Below are positions 43,169 through 52,186 of a stretch of 54,317 nucleotides of DNA, in pieces. Origin of the DNA: Chloroflexota bacterium (GTDB taxonomy: Bacteria > Chloroflexota > Anaerolineae > Aggregatilineales > Aggregatilineaceae). Within the stretch, counting starts at the first letter, position 1. Each line of letters opens with the position of its first letter. The stretch lies in assembly GCA_012729765.1 (NCBI GenBank), contig JAAYCM010000103.1, forward strand, positions 1 through 54,317, given 5' to 3'. Under the pieces are notes generated by a model that ran no database searches, had not been told where the DNA came from, and worked only from the letters and a program-made list of their open reading frames with translations. The position numbers and the translations under genes are program-made.

Positions 43169-43230
43169 AAAACCAGGCTCCTCACAGAGGGGTGATCGGC
43201 GATTTATTTGTTTTGGATTTACGTTACCAG

Positions 43231-43407
43231 GGTATGTTATGCACTCTTACCCCCATCCCCCAACCCCTTCTCCCACGCTGTCGCGGAGGGAAGGGGCGAA
43301 CGGCAACGTCTCGCAAGTCCCGCCCTCCTTGTGGGGGAGGGATTTAGGGAGGGGGGATAGCGTTGCTCTGTCTCCTTCAGCGCCCTGAAGTGCATAACAG
43401 CCTCTAG
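43231..43407. repeat. palindromic element, copy 11 (in the glgC leader)
   Basis: Full length but more diverged: GGTATGTTATGCAC on the left, TGCATAACAGCCTCTAG on the right, both hairpins kept. It lies between the glgC promoter candidate and the glgC start. No gene is seen in 43169-43533. Confidence 0.9.
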
Positions 43408-43418
43408 CCTTATGAAAA

Positions 43419-43448
43419 AGTATAGCATGCCCCGCCGCCGATTGTACA
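43419..43448 (-). promoter_or_regulatory. candidate glgC promoter
   Basis: TGTACA (43448-43443), 18-base spacer, TATACT (43424-43419) with the extended TG one base upstream of the -10. A transcript would start near 43412 and read through palindromic copy 11. Confidence 0.55.
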
Positions 43449-43471
43449 TTCGAGCCTTAGGGTGAATATAC

Positions 43472-43498
43472 AAAGGGACGGCCCCATCGAGCCGCCCC
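43472..43498 (-). terminator. terminator of the S33 hydrolase gene
   Basis: Eight-pair stem (GGGGCGGC with GCCGTCCC, one G-U pair, eight-base loop) then TTTG on the minus strand, 36 bases past the stop. Confidence 0.6.
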
Positions 43499-43533
43499 AG
43501 ATAGCACGAAAATCGCGGCTGCGCCGGGCAGCG

Positions 43534-45078
43534 CTACTGCGTGAAGAACGCCGGACCTTCCATGTTGGCGATGCAGCTTGCGTCCGGCTGCTCCTGCGGT
43601 ACTTCGAGGAAGTCCAGCGCGATCTGCTGCGCGCAATGCGCCGATGGCACGATACCGTGTCCCATGCCGGGGAACAGGAAGAAGTAGCCGTTGTCCAGCG
43701 TTTCGGCGGCCAGCCTGCCATACGCCGGCGGCGTGATCGGGTCATACTCACCGGCCAGCACCGGCGTCGGGATGTCGCTCACCACCGGCTCATTCTCGAT
43801 CCCGTCCACTGCCGCCGCGCCCCACGTGCTGCACAGCAGGAAGAAGATCTGGTTGTCCAGGTCGAATGTCGCGCCGATCGCAGGATGCTCAGCGGCAGCC
43901 TCGGCGGCCTGTTCTGCCGACACAAACGCCGCTTCCTCGGCGCACTGGACCGAGAACTGCATCCCCTCGCTGATGCTTTCCGACAGGCTGAGGAACGCGC
44001 CGAGCACGATCGCCAGCAGTTGATAGTTGCCGCTGCTCGCGTCATTGACGATGCGCGGCAGGTAGGGCAGCAGCTCGGTCACGTAGAGCAGTTGGAACAG
44101 GACGTTGATCATCAGGTCGCCGTCGATCAGCACGTCGTACTGCACGCCATCGATCAGATCGATCACCGGGATCGTGACCGGATTCTCATCGAGCCGCTGG
44201 ACCAGATCGAAGAAGGTCTGCTCCAGGTTCGGATACGACTGATTGCAGTCCGGATTCGCCGCGCAGGCATCGAACAACGTCGCAAACGCGGCGTCGGCGT
44301 GCGCGATCAGGTCCAGGTAGAGATCGGCCTGGAGCGGCAGCGTCGAGTCCAGGATCACGCTGCGAATCCCATCCGGCTGGTCGCGCATCGCGGTCAGCGC
44401 CAGGCGTGTGCCATAGGAGATGCCGAACAGGTTCCACTGCTCATAGCCCAACGCCTGCCGGATCGCGTTCAGGTCGGCGGCATTCTCGGCGCTGTTATAG
44501 GCCGCCAGGTTCACACCGTCGCTCACCAGCCGATCGCGGCACTGCGTAAAGGCTTCGATCTGCCCGGCCTGATATTCTTCGTTGGTCATATCCAGGGGCA
44601 GCGTCGCGATGAACAGATCGTCATATTCCTGGCAGTCCAGCAGAGGGACCGAAAAGCCGGTGCCGCGTTGGTCGAAGACGATCACGTCGCGCTCGTCCCG
44701 AAACGGCGCATAAATGTAGGGATACGAGGTCGGCATGCCTTCCAGGGCGTTCCCGCCGGGGCCGCCTTCCAGATACACCACCGGATCGGGAGCCGGGCTG
44801 GCGCTGGTGCTCTTGATCACCGCTACCGCCAGATCAATTGTCGCGCCATCCGGCTGCGCGTGCAGCTCCGGGACCGTTACCGTGCCACACTCAATATCGT
44901 CGCCCTCGGTCAGCCCGTCCGGCATCTCGAAGAGGCATGGGCCGGGCTGAAACTGGAACGGTTCCGAAACGCCCTGCGCCTGGGCCGTCCGCGCCGGTCC
45001 GACTACCGGCAGCGCTCCGCCCAGCACCAGACTGAGCAGCACGCACACGCTGATTGCAATTCGGGTCTTCGACAGCAT
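43534..45078 (-). CDS. exported alpha/beta hydrolase, S33/TAP-like peptidase
   Basis: A 514-residue secreted hydrolase of the tripeptidyl-aminopeptidase type. It has a signal peptide (1-35, ending ARTAQA). The oxyanion motif is EGGPGG (104-109), the nucleophile S221 is in GISYGT, D446 in GEYDPITPP and H474 in GMGHG, so the triad is complete. A cap region with several cysteines lies between. It would remove N-terminal residues from peptides, or cleave related esters, outside the membrane. AAGGAG lies five bases before the ATG. Confidence 0.88.
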   Translation of the reverse strand: MLSKTRIAISVCVLLSLVLGGALPVVGPARTAQAQGVSEPFQFQPGPCLFEMPDGLTEGDDIECGTVTVPELHAQPDGATIDLAVAVIKSTSASPAPDPVVYLEGGPGGNALEGMPTSYPYIYAPFRDERDVIVFDQRGTGFSVPLLDCQEYDDLFIATLPLDMTNEEYQAGQIEAFTQCRDRLVSDGVNLAAYNSAENAADLNAIRQALGYEQWNLFGISYGTRLALTAMRDQPDGIRSVILDSTLPLQADLYLDLIAHADAAFATLFDACAANPDCNQSYPNLEQTFFDLVQRLDENPVTIPVIDLIDGVQYDVLIDGDLMINVLFQLLYVTELLPYLPRIVNDASSGNYQLLAIVLGAFLSLSESISEGMQFSVQCAEEAAFVSAEQAAEAAAEHPAIGATFDLDNQIFFLLCSTWGAAAVDGIENEPVVSDIPTPVLAGEYDPITPPAYGRLAAETLDNGYFFLFPGMGHGIVPSAHCAQQIALDFLEVPQEQPDASCIANMEGPAFFTQ

Positions 45079-45137
45079 GAGATCTCCTTAGCCGGCGAAC
45101 GGTATCGCCCGGCTCAATCGAACAGTGCTTATCACAA

Positions 45138-45166
45138 ATTCTAAAGGCTCTGCGAGCGGAAACCAA
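45138..45166 (-). promoter_or_regulatory. candidate promoter of the S33 hydrolase gene
   Basis: TTGGTT (45166-45161), 17-base spacer, TAGAAT (45143-45138), between palindromic copy 12 and the gene. Confidence 0.5.
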
Positions 45167-45174
45167 TAGGCTAG

Positions 45175-45353
45175 CTAGAGCGTGTTATGTACTTCGGAAC
45201 GCCGAGCGAGGCGAACGACACGGCCCCCCATCCTAAATCCTTCCCCCAAAATGAGGGAAGGACTTGAAAAACGCCGCCGTGCTCCCCTTCCCTCCGCGCA
45301 GCAGTGGGGGAAGGGGCTGGGGGATGGGGGGTGAAAATGCATAACGCGCTTTA
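45175..45353. repeat. palindromic element, copy 12 (full length, joined to a stop codon)
   Basis: From CTAGAGCGTGTTATGTAC to TGCATAACGCGCTTTA, with both hairpins. On the minus strand the right terminus reads TAAAGCGCGTTATGCA, and its TAA is the stop of the 45351-45896 gene. Confidence 0.92.
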
Positions 45354-45896
45354 CCGCCCGGCGCGCACCTGCTCGGTGGTCAGATACAGCCGCCGCCGCA
45401 CCCAGCGCGCCGTATCGATCGTGGCCCGCCGGAGCTGCTGCCAGCGCAGCGCGAAGATCGAGAGCGTCAGGATCAGCAGCGGCAGCGCGAGAAGCACGCC
45501 GCGCGTGCGCAGCCGCAGATAGAACAGCACCGCCAGCAGGAAGAACGTCGCAAAGATGATCAGGCCCTCGACCAACACCTGGTTATAGGTGTCGTGCGTC
45601 ACCGCGCCGTGCACCCACGTGCCGGGAGTGTCTTCGTCGGGGTCCAGATGCCCCACCAGCCGGATCGGGTGGATCGCGCCGGGATAGGTCCTCTCGATCA
45701 CAAATCTGCCGCCCGGCTCGATATACGTGGTCTGCGCCAGCGGCGCGAGCCAGCCTTGCAGCCCTGTCGGCGGCAGCGCGACCTGGCGGTCGAGCCGCTC
45801 CACACACTCCGCGACCGGGAGCGCCGTCACAAAATCGACCACGTATTCGGGCTGCTTGCGCTTGTCGGTTTCGACTCTCGTGTATTCAGCTTCCAT
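45351..45896 (-). CDS. membrane protein downstream of glgA; stop codon lies in a repeat terminus
   Basis: A 181-residue protein. A soluble N-terminal part of about 105 residues (VDFVTALPVAECVERLDRQV..., GGRFVIERTYPG) is followed by two transmembrane helices (about 106-124 and 130-147) and a basic tail. It begins five bases after the GlgA stop, so it is translated from the glgA transcript. Its TAA is the terminus of palindromic copy 12. The family is not recognised. The ATG at 45896 is supported by GAGG; an open extension upstream overlaps glgA. Confidence 0.65.
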   Translation of the reverse strand: MEAEYTRVETDKRKQPEYVVDFVTALPVAECVERLDRQVALPPTGLQGWLAPLAQTTYIEPGGRFVIERTYPGAIHPIRLVGHLDPDEDTPGTWVHGAVTHDTYNQVLVEGLIIFATFFLLAVLFYLRLRTRGVLLALPLLILTLSIFALRWQQLRRATIDTARWVRRRLYLTTEQVRAGR

Positions 45897-45901
45897 GATT
45901 C

Positions 45902-47395
45902 CTACCTCATTCCAAGCTGGCCGTGCGTGGTTTTTGCCAGCGCACCCCGGTACAGCGTGACATACTGCCGCGCCGGTTTGTCCCAGCCAAAATCCTGCTG
46001 CATCGCGCGCGCCTGCATCCGCTCGAAGGCCGTCCGGCGCTGGCGATAGGTGTCGATTGCCCAACGCAGCGTGGCGCGCACCGCGTCCGGCTCCTCGAAC
46101 AGGAACATGAACCCCGTCCCGTGCTCGGCCTCGGCATTGTCATAATTCGTCACGGTGTCGGCCAGCCCGCCCGTCTCGCGCACGACCGGCAGCGCGCCGT
46201 AGCGCATCGCCAGCATTTGCGAGAGGCCGCACGGCTCATAGCGGCTCGGCACCAGGACCAGGTCGGACGCCGCGTAGATCCGCTGGGCCAACTCCGGATT
46301 GTAGCCGATGATCACGCGCGCCTTCCAGCCGAAATCCCATTCCAGGCTGCGCACCACCTGCTCGACTTCCGGCTCGCCCGTGCCCAGGATCACGAGCTGC
46401 GCGGGTGTCTCGGCCAGGGTGCGGCGGATGCCCGGCGCGGCGAAGTCCAGCCCCTTCTGCGCCACCAACCGGCTTACGATGCCCAGCAGCGGAATCTGCG
46501 CATCCTGTTCCAGCCCCAGCGCCGCCTGGAGCGCGAGCTTATTCTTTGCGCGCTCGGTCCGAAAGTTCGCCGCGTCGTAGCCGTGCTCGATCGCGGGATC
46601 GGTCGCCGGGTTGTTGCGCTGCATATCCAGCCCATTCAGGATGCCGGTGAAGTCGGAGTCGCGTGCCTGGATCATGCCTTCCAGCCCTTCGCCGAAGCGC
46701 GGGTAGTGCAGCTCGATCGCGTGGCGCGGGCTGACCGTGTTGAGCTTGTGCGCATACGCGATCCCGATCCCCAACAGATTGTCGGTCTTGTCCTGATAGA
46801 CCAGGTTCGGCTCGTGGCGGCCCGGCACGCCCGCCTCATACAGCCAGCCGCCCGCTTCCCAGCCCTGGTAGCCCATGTTGTGGATCGTCAGCACACTGGC
46901 GACTTTGTCCCACCCTGGCGAGAAGCGCGCCTCGTGCAGCAGAAAGGGGACCAGCGCCGTGTGCCAGTCGTGAACGTGCAGCACATCCGGGAACCAGCGC
47001 TCGGCATCGTGCCGCCCCTGCCCCAGTTCCCAGGCCAGCGCCATCACTGCCTGCGCGAAAAACACGAACCGCTCGCGGTCCCAGTTCAGATCGGTGTAAA
47101 TCGTTTCGCCGCTGCCGAAATGCGGCCAGCTTTCCAGAAAATAGACCGGGATACCGTCCTGCTCGGTGTAATGAATATATACGTCGGCGGCACCCAAACG
47201 TCGCGTAAACTGGAAATGGAACAGGTAGCGCAGGCGGTCGTGATAGCGCGCCTTCACCGGCCCGTAGAGCGGGATCACCACGCGGGCATCGACACCCTGC
47301 TCGCGCAGCGCGCGCGGCAGGCTGCCCACCACATCCCCCAAGCCGCCCGTCTTGGCAAATGGGGCCATCTCCGCCGCGATAAAGAGAACGCGCAT
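45902..47395 (-). CDS. glgA: glycogen synthase (GT5)
   Basis: Transfers glucose from ADP-glucose to the non-reducing end of alpha-1,4-glucan. The 497 residues show the GT5 landmarks: KTGGLGDVVGSLP (15-27) for ADP-glucose binding, H-N-M-G-Y-Q-G near 172, SRLVAQKG (308-315) and EPCGLSQ (387-393) with the catalytic-site Glu. The ATG at 47395 gives the standard start MRVLFIAAEMAPFAK; AGGAG lies 12 bases before it, and an ATG seven codons upstream is less likely. The membrane protein at 45351-45896 follows in the same operon. Confidence 0.95.
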   Translation of the reverse strand: MRVLFIAAEMAPFAKTGGLGDVVGSLPRALREQGVDARVVIPLYGPVKARYHDRLRYLFHFQFTRRLGAADVYIHYTEQDGIPVYFLESWPHFGSGETIYTDLNWDRERFVFFAQAVMALAWELGQGRHDAERWFPDVLHVHDWHTALVPFLLHEARFSPGWDKVASVLTIHNMGYQGWEAGGWLYEAGVPGRHEPNLVYQDKTDNLLGIGIAYAHKLNTVSPRHAIELHYPRFGEGLEGMIQARDSDFTGILNGLDMQRNNPATDPAIEHGYDAANFRTERAKNKLALQAALGLEQDAQIPLLGIVSRLVAQKGLDFAAPGIRRTLAETPAQLVILGTGEPEVEQVVRSLEWDFGWKARVIIGYNPELAQRIYAASDLVLVPSRYEPCGLSQMLAMRYGALPVVRETGGLADTVTNYDNAEAEHGTGFMFLFEEPDAVRATLRWAIDTYRQRRTAFERMQARAMQQDFGWDKPARQYVTLYRGALAKTTHGQLGMR

Positions 47396-47479
47396 CGCGT
47401 CTGCTGCTCCTTTCATAAGTATCTTATCAGGAATAAACCGCCCTGCTGCCCGAATTTATAGGGGAATGACGGTATAGAA

Positions 47480-47509
47480 GCGCCCGGTAGATGACCACCT
47501 ACCGGGCGC
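47480..47509 (-). terminator. hairpin after the branching enzyme gene
   Basis: Perfect 11-bp stem GCGCCCGGTAG/CTACCGGGCGC with an eight-base loop, 17 bases past the stop and ahead of glgA. The minus-strand tail is TTCTATA, only a weak U-tract. Confidence 0.65.
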
Positions 47510-47526
47510 ATCGTCACGCGGCGCGC

Positions 47527-49392
47527 CTACTGCGTCGCCCACCAGCGATAATCGATATCGGGGAACAGCCGGTCGCGCTCCCACAGCTTCGCGGCCAGCG
47601 CGCCATCCGGCTCGCCCCGCTCCACGCTCGCCACCAGATCGTTGAAGCGCTCGACGTGCTGGCTGAAGCGCTGCACCGCGTACTGCCGCGCCTGCCCGGT
47701 CGTGACCAGGAACGGCCAGTCGGAGCTTTCGAGCAGCAGCAGCTCGCGCGCCGCCTGGTTGAGCACGCCGCGCAGATTCTCGTCGTCGTAGCGGTCCTTC
47801 AGCTCGTTGGCGAGCGCTTCCATCTGCGCCTCGCACTCGTGGATCGGCTCCCACATCCAGTGTGTGTCGTTGTTGTCCCAGGTGAAATGCGTCCCACCCG
47901 CGCCCCAACTACCCTCCGGCAGGTGGATCACCTGCTGCGGCGGGTGCTGCTCGACGTGTTCGCTGGCCGTCGTCAGGTCCACGTTCGGATTCTGAGCCAG
48001 CAGCCGGAGCACCTGCTTGAGCCACTCCACGCCCTCGAACCACCAGTGGCCGAACAGCTCCGTGTCATAATTGGACGCGATCAGCCCGTAGCCCTGGCCG
48101 TTGTCGCGCTGCGCCTGCAAGATGCGCTCCACCAGCCCGGCGAAGTCCTGCGCGTGCATCCGGACCTTGTGCGCCGCCCAGTCGGGATGGTAGAAGTCCT
48201 TGCTGCCCAGGTCTACCCGTGCGCCGGTCACGCGCCAATATTGCAGCCCGCTCACGCCGTCTTTGCGGTGAAACTCGCGGTAATCGAAGTCGCCGGGATA
48301 GCCCCAGTCCGCCGACCAGACGCGCTGGCCGGTTTCGTTGTTGCGCCCGATCACCGCCACGCCGCTGTGCTCGTCGGCCTGCGTCCCGGCGGTCGAATCG
48401 CTAACGTAGTAGGCGTTGAACGTTGTCAGCGGCTCGCTGGGCAGCGGCTTGATCGACATCGGCACCAGGTAGCGCCGCTTGATCTCGCCATACGGCCCGA
48501 TCGCCTCGCCCGCCGCCACCCCGACCGGCGCGCCGCCGGTGATCAGGTGTGTCTCGCTGAAGAACACCTTCAGCCCCATCCGCGCCAGAAAATACTCGAT
48601 ACCGGGCCGGATGCTGCCATCCGAGTCGTAATAGGCGGGGCGATAAGCGCATTCCGGCAGCCAGATGCCGCGCGGCGCGCGGTTGAAGAAGCGCCGGTAA
48701 CTGGAGATGCCCGCCCGAAGCTGGCCCCAGATCGAGCTGTCGCGCCCCAGCAGCGGCAGATAGCCGTGCGTCGCGGCGCTGGTCGTGATCTCGATCAGCC
48801 CCTCGTCCTGAAGCTGCTTGAAGGCCCCCAGCAGATCGCGGTTGTAGCGCTGGTCGAAACTGGTCTTGATGTTCTCGTAGTAGTCCTGGTAAAACCTCGC
48901 CAGATATTCCAGGTGCTTGTGCCCCACCCACCAGGGCTTCTCTTCTTCCGGCTCCTCGACCTCGTCCAGCGCCAGAGCCTCGGCCCCGGTTGCGGCATCG
49001 GATTCGGCCAGATCGGCTTCGACCTGCGCGCGATCGACGGCTGGCAGATCGCCTTCCTCGGCCTCTTCGCGCGCCACGCCAACCGGCTCTTCTTCGCCGC
49101 GAAAACGCAGCACGTCCTGTTTGGCCCGCGCGATCTTGTCGTCCAGATACTCGTCGAGATGATCGAGCACGTCCGGGTCGGCCAGCTGCTCGGCCAGCAC
49201 CGGCGTGATCCCGATCGTGATCTTGTACCGAAGCCCCTCGGCGCGCAGGTCATACAACGCGTTCAGCAGCGGGATATACGTCTCGCTCGCGGCTTCGTGA
49301 ATCCATTCCTCGCCGTGCGGCCAGCGCCCGGCCAGCCGCGCATAGGGCAGGTGACTGTGAAGGACAAACGTAAAAGCGCCAAGTGCACTCAT
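47527..49392 (-). CDS. GH57 1,4-alpha-glucan branching enzyme (DUF1957 type)
   Basis: A 621-residue enzyme that makes alpha-1,6 branches in glycogen. HSHLP (12-16) is the GH57 entry motif. WLPECAY (244-250) holds the nucleophile E247, and SNYDTELFGHWW (440-451) the acid/base D443; this arrangement marks the archaeal/bacterial GH57 branching enzyme. C-terminal helices (about 520-610) are as in that family. Between about 98 and 155 is an acidic, Ala-rich insertion (EEAEEGDLPAVDRAQVEADL... EEPEEEKP) that I do not expect in shorter family members. The ATG at 49392 follows GAGGAAG. Confidence 0.9.
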   Translation of the reverse strand: MSALGAFTFVLHSHLPYARLAGRWPHGEEWIHEAASETYIPLLNALYDLRAEGLRYKITIGITPVLAEQLADPDVLDHLDEYLDDKIARAKQDVLRFRGEEEPVGVAREEAEEGDLPAVDRAQVEADLAESDAATGAEALALDEVEEPEEEKPWWVGHKHLEYLARFYQDYYENIKTSFDQRYNRDLLGAFKQLQDEGLIEITTSAATHGYLPLLGRDSSIWGQLRAGISSYRRFFNRAPRGIWLPECAYRPAYYDSDGSIRPGIEYFLARMGLKVFFSETHLITGGAPVGVAAGEAIGPYGEIKRRYLVPMSIKPLPSEPLTTFNAYYVSDSTAGTQADEHSGVAVIGRNNETGQRVWSADWGYPGDFDYREFHRKDGVSGLQYWRVTGARVDLGSKDFYHPDWAAHKVRMHAQDFAGLVERILQAQRDNGQGYGLIASNYDTELFGHWWFEGVEWLKQVLRLLAQNPNVDLTTASEHVEQHPPQQVIHLPEGSWGAGGTHFTWDNNDTHWMWEPIHECEAQMEALANELKDRYDDENLRGVLNQAARELLLLESSDWPFLVTTGQARQYAVQRFSQHVERFNDLVASVERGEPDGALAAKLWERDRLFPDIDYRWWATQ

Positions 49393-49485
49393 CGAGCTTC
49401 CTCTCGTCATCTTCTCGCAGATATCGAGCCTGCACAGTGGGCAGATTTGGGCAGGCAGTGATGCAGGTCTGGCAGGGCTATCGAG

Positions 49486-49515
49486 ATTGTAGCCGTAAGC
49501 GACGCGATAGGACAA
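49486..49515 (-). promoter_or_regulatory. candidate promoter of the branching enzyme gene
   Basis: TTGTCC (49515-49510), 18-base spacer, TACAAT (49491-49486) on the minus strand, about 95 bases ahead of the ATG. Confidence 0.5.
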
Positions 49516-49573
49516 AAACGGCGCGGTGCCGCGTATAAACCGGCAGAGGCGATGTGAGAGGTATCAGTTCAAT

Positions 49574-49609
49574 TTGTGATAATAATCACAATATCACTTT
49601 CGTGATCAC
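49574..49609 (+). promoter_or_regulatory. cluster of GTGA/TCAC operator dyads, CRP/FNR-like
   Basis: TTGTGAT-AATA-ATCACAA (49574-49591) is a perfect dyad and equals the CRP consensus TGTGA-N6-TCACA. A second dyad, ATCAC-TTTC-GTGAT (49593-49606), overlaps the palindrome GTGATCAC (49602-49609). The first is centred about 68 bases ahead of the predicted start from TATAAT at 49639, the usual distance of an upstream activator site. A GntR-family repressor would also fit the pattern. Confidence 0.6.
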
Positions 49610-49616
49610 ATCCCTC

Positions 49617-49644
49617 TTTAAACCCTGTCCAGACACGCTATAAT
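49617..49644 (+). promoter_or_regulatory. promoter of the ABC-2 exporter operon
   Basis: TTTAAA (49617-49622), 16-base spacer, consensus TATAAT (49639-49644). The predicted leader is about 220 bases; it shows no convincing gene or riboswitch. The rest of 49393-49869 holds the divergent promoter and the operator cluster. Confidence 0.65.
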
Positions 49645-49869
49645 TTGCAGCATCAATACGGTTGGGATCATCTCACCGTGGCTGGCAGCAGTTCCCGCCC
49701 GATCGCACCACGACTGTCCGAGACTCGCAGCTTGCCCAAAAATCGGTACTATCTGCCGCAACGCCCATCCGGGATTTTACGTATTGAGTATCAGAGTGTG
49801 AAGTGTTTCATCCATCCGACGACGCCCTGATCACCTCTAACTGTTTGCCACAGCTCAAGGAGCAACCGC

Positions 49870-50805
<936 letters not shown>

Positions 50806-50824
50806 TCCCGGAACGGAGACGACT

Positions 50825-52186
50825 ATGTCCTGGGAAAAAATCTGGCTCGTGCTGCGGCGCGAGTATCTTTACAACTTCAAGCGCCCCAGCTTCCTGTTCA
50901 CGGCGTTCGGCGTGCCACTGCTGACCCTGGTCGCGATGTTCCTGATCTTCACCTTCACCGCCGACCGCGAGACGAATCTGGACAACTGGCAGCGCGTCGG
51001 TTACATCGACCGGGCGGGCGTGATCGATCCGGCCCTGGCCGTCGAGAACGATGTCACCTTCCAGCCGGTGACCGATCCCGCGCTGGACACGCCCGCCGCT
51101 GATGCGCCCGACGACGAACGGCGCGCCTATTTCGACGCGCTGGAAGCCTCTGCCGCGCAGCAGGTCGCCGCCGATAACCTCGACGCCTACTTTGTGGTCG
51201 ATGAACACTACACCCTGAACGGACAGGTTACGGTGTCGTCGGAGCGCAATCTGCCGGCGGCCCTGACCAGCGATATCGAGGACTTCATGCGCGCGCAGAT
51301 CGCGGCGCAGGCCCCCGCTGAGCTGCCCGTCTCGGTCGAGCGCCTGAGCGATCCGATGTCCGTCGTCATCCGCGATCTCGACAACGACGAAGAGCTGACC
51401 GAAACGATGCTGGTCGGGCGGATCATGCTCCCGTTTGTGTTCGTGTTCATCTACTTCATGGCAACCAGCACCACCTCTCAGTTTCTGATGAGCGGCGTGG
51501 TCGAGGAAAAAGAGAACCGCCTGATGGAAATCCTCGCCACCAGCCTGCGCCCGCTGGAGCTGCTGTGGGGTAAGATGCTCGGCCTGGGCGCGCTCTCGCT
51601 GACGCAGGTCGCGCTGTGGGCCGGGGCTGGCGTGGTGCTCGCCAGCCTGCACGAAGGCGCGAGCGAGCTGTTCTCCGGCACCACCTTCCAGGCAGGCGAT
51701 ATTCTGCTGGTGCTCGTCCTGTTCGTCACCAACTTCCTGCTCTTCGCCGCGATCATGATGGCGATCGGCGCGGCAGTCACGGCTGAGGCCGAGAGCCGCC
51801 AGGTGGCGTCCGTCATCACGTTGATCACCGTCGCCCCGATGGCGCTGCTGGTCACCTTCTTCAACAATCCCGACGGCCCGCTGCCGCTGTTCTTCACCTT
51901 CTTCCCGCTCACCTCGGCGGTCGGGCTGATCCTGCGCATGGGGTTGACGACGATCCCGACCTGGCAGATCGTGGCGGTGCTCGCGATCCAGGTCGTCTCG
52001 GTGCTCGTACTGATGTGGCTGGCGGCCAAAATCTTCCGCCTGGGGATGCTGATGTACGGCAAGCCCCTCACCCCGCGCACCTTTTGGAACGCGCTGCGCG
52101 AAGGTCGCGTCGTCCTGACCACCGCCACCGAGTCGCAAGCGGAGCTGCCGGACAACCTGCCCCAGAAAAGGAGTGTGGGCCGATGA
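50825..52186 (+). CDS. ABC-2-type permease, first subunit
   Basis: A 453-residue membrane protein of the NatB/YhaP type. Helix one (about 20-45) is followed by a large outer domain (about 50-195), then five or six helices (about 200-405). The coupling-helix motif EEKENRLMEILATSLRPLELLWGK near 230-253 is diagnostic of ABC-2 permeases. GGAG lies before the ATG. Its stop overlaps the start of the second permease gene (ATGA). Confidence 0.9.
   Translation: MSWEKIWLVLRREYLYNFKRPSFLFTAFGVPLLTLVAMFLIFTFTADRETNLDNWQRVGYIDRAGVIDPALAVENDVTFQPVTDPALDTPAADAPDDERRAYFDALEASAAQQVAADNLDAYFVVDEHYTLNGQVTVSSERNLPAALTSDIEDFMRAQIAAQAPAELPVSVERLSDPMSVVIRDLDNDEELTETMLVGRIMLPFVFVFIYFMATSTTSQFLMSGVVEEKENRLMEILATSLRPLELLWGKMLGLGALSLTQVALWAGAGVVLASLHEGASELFSGTTFQAGDILLVLVLFVTNFLLFAAIMMAIGAAVTAEAESRQVASVITLITVAPMALLVTFFNNPDGPLPLFFTFFPLTSAVGLILRMGLTTIPTWQIVAVLAIQVVSVLVLMWLAAKIFRLGMLMYGKPLTPRTFWNALREGRVVLTTATESQAELPDNLPQKRSVGR

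Noticed and set aside
49645..49830. A 61-codon open frame in the exporter leader.
   Set aside because: It starts at TTG without a ribosome site and directly after the -10 box; no domain or coding bias.
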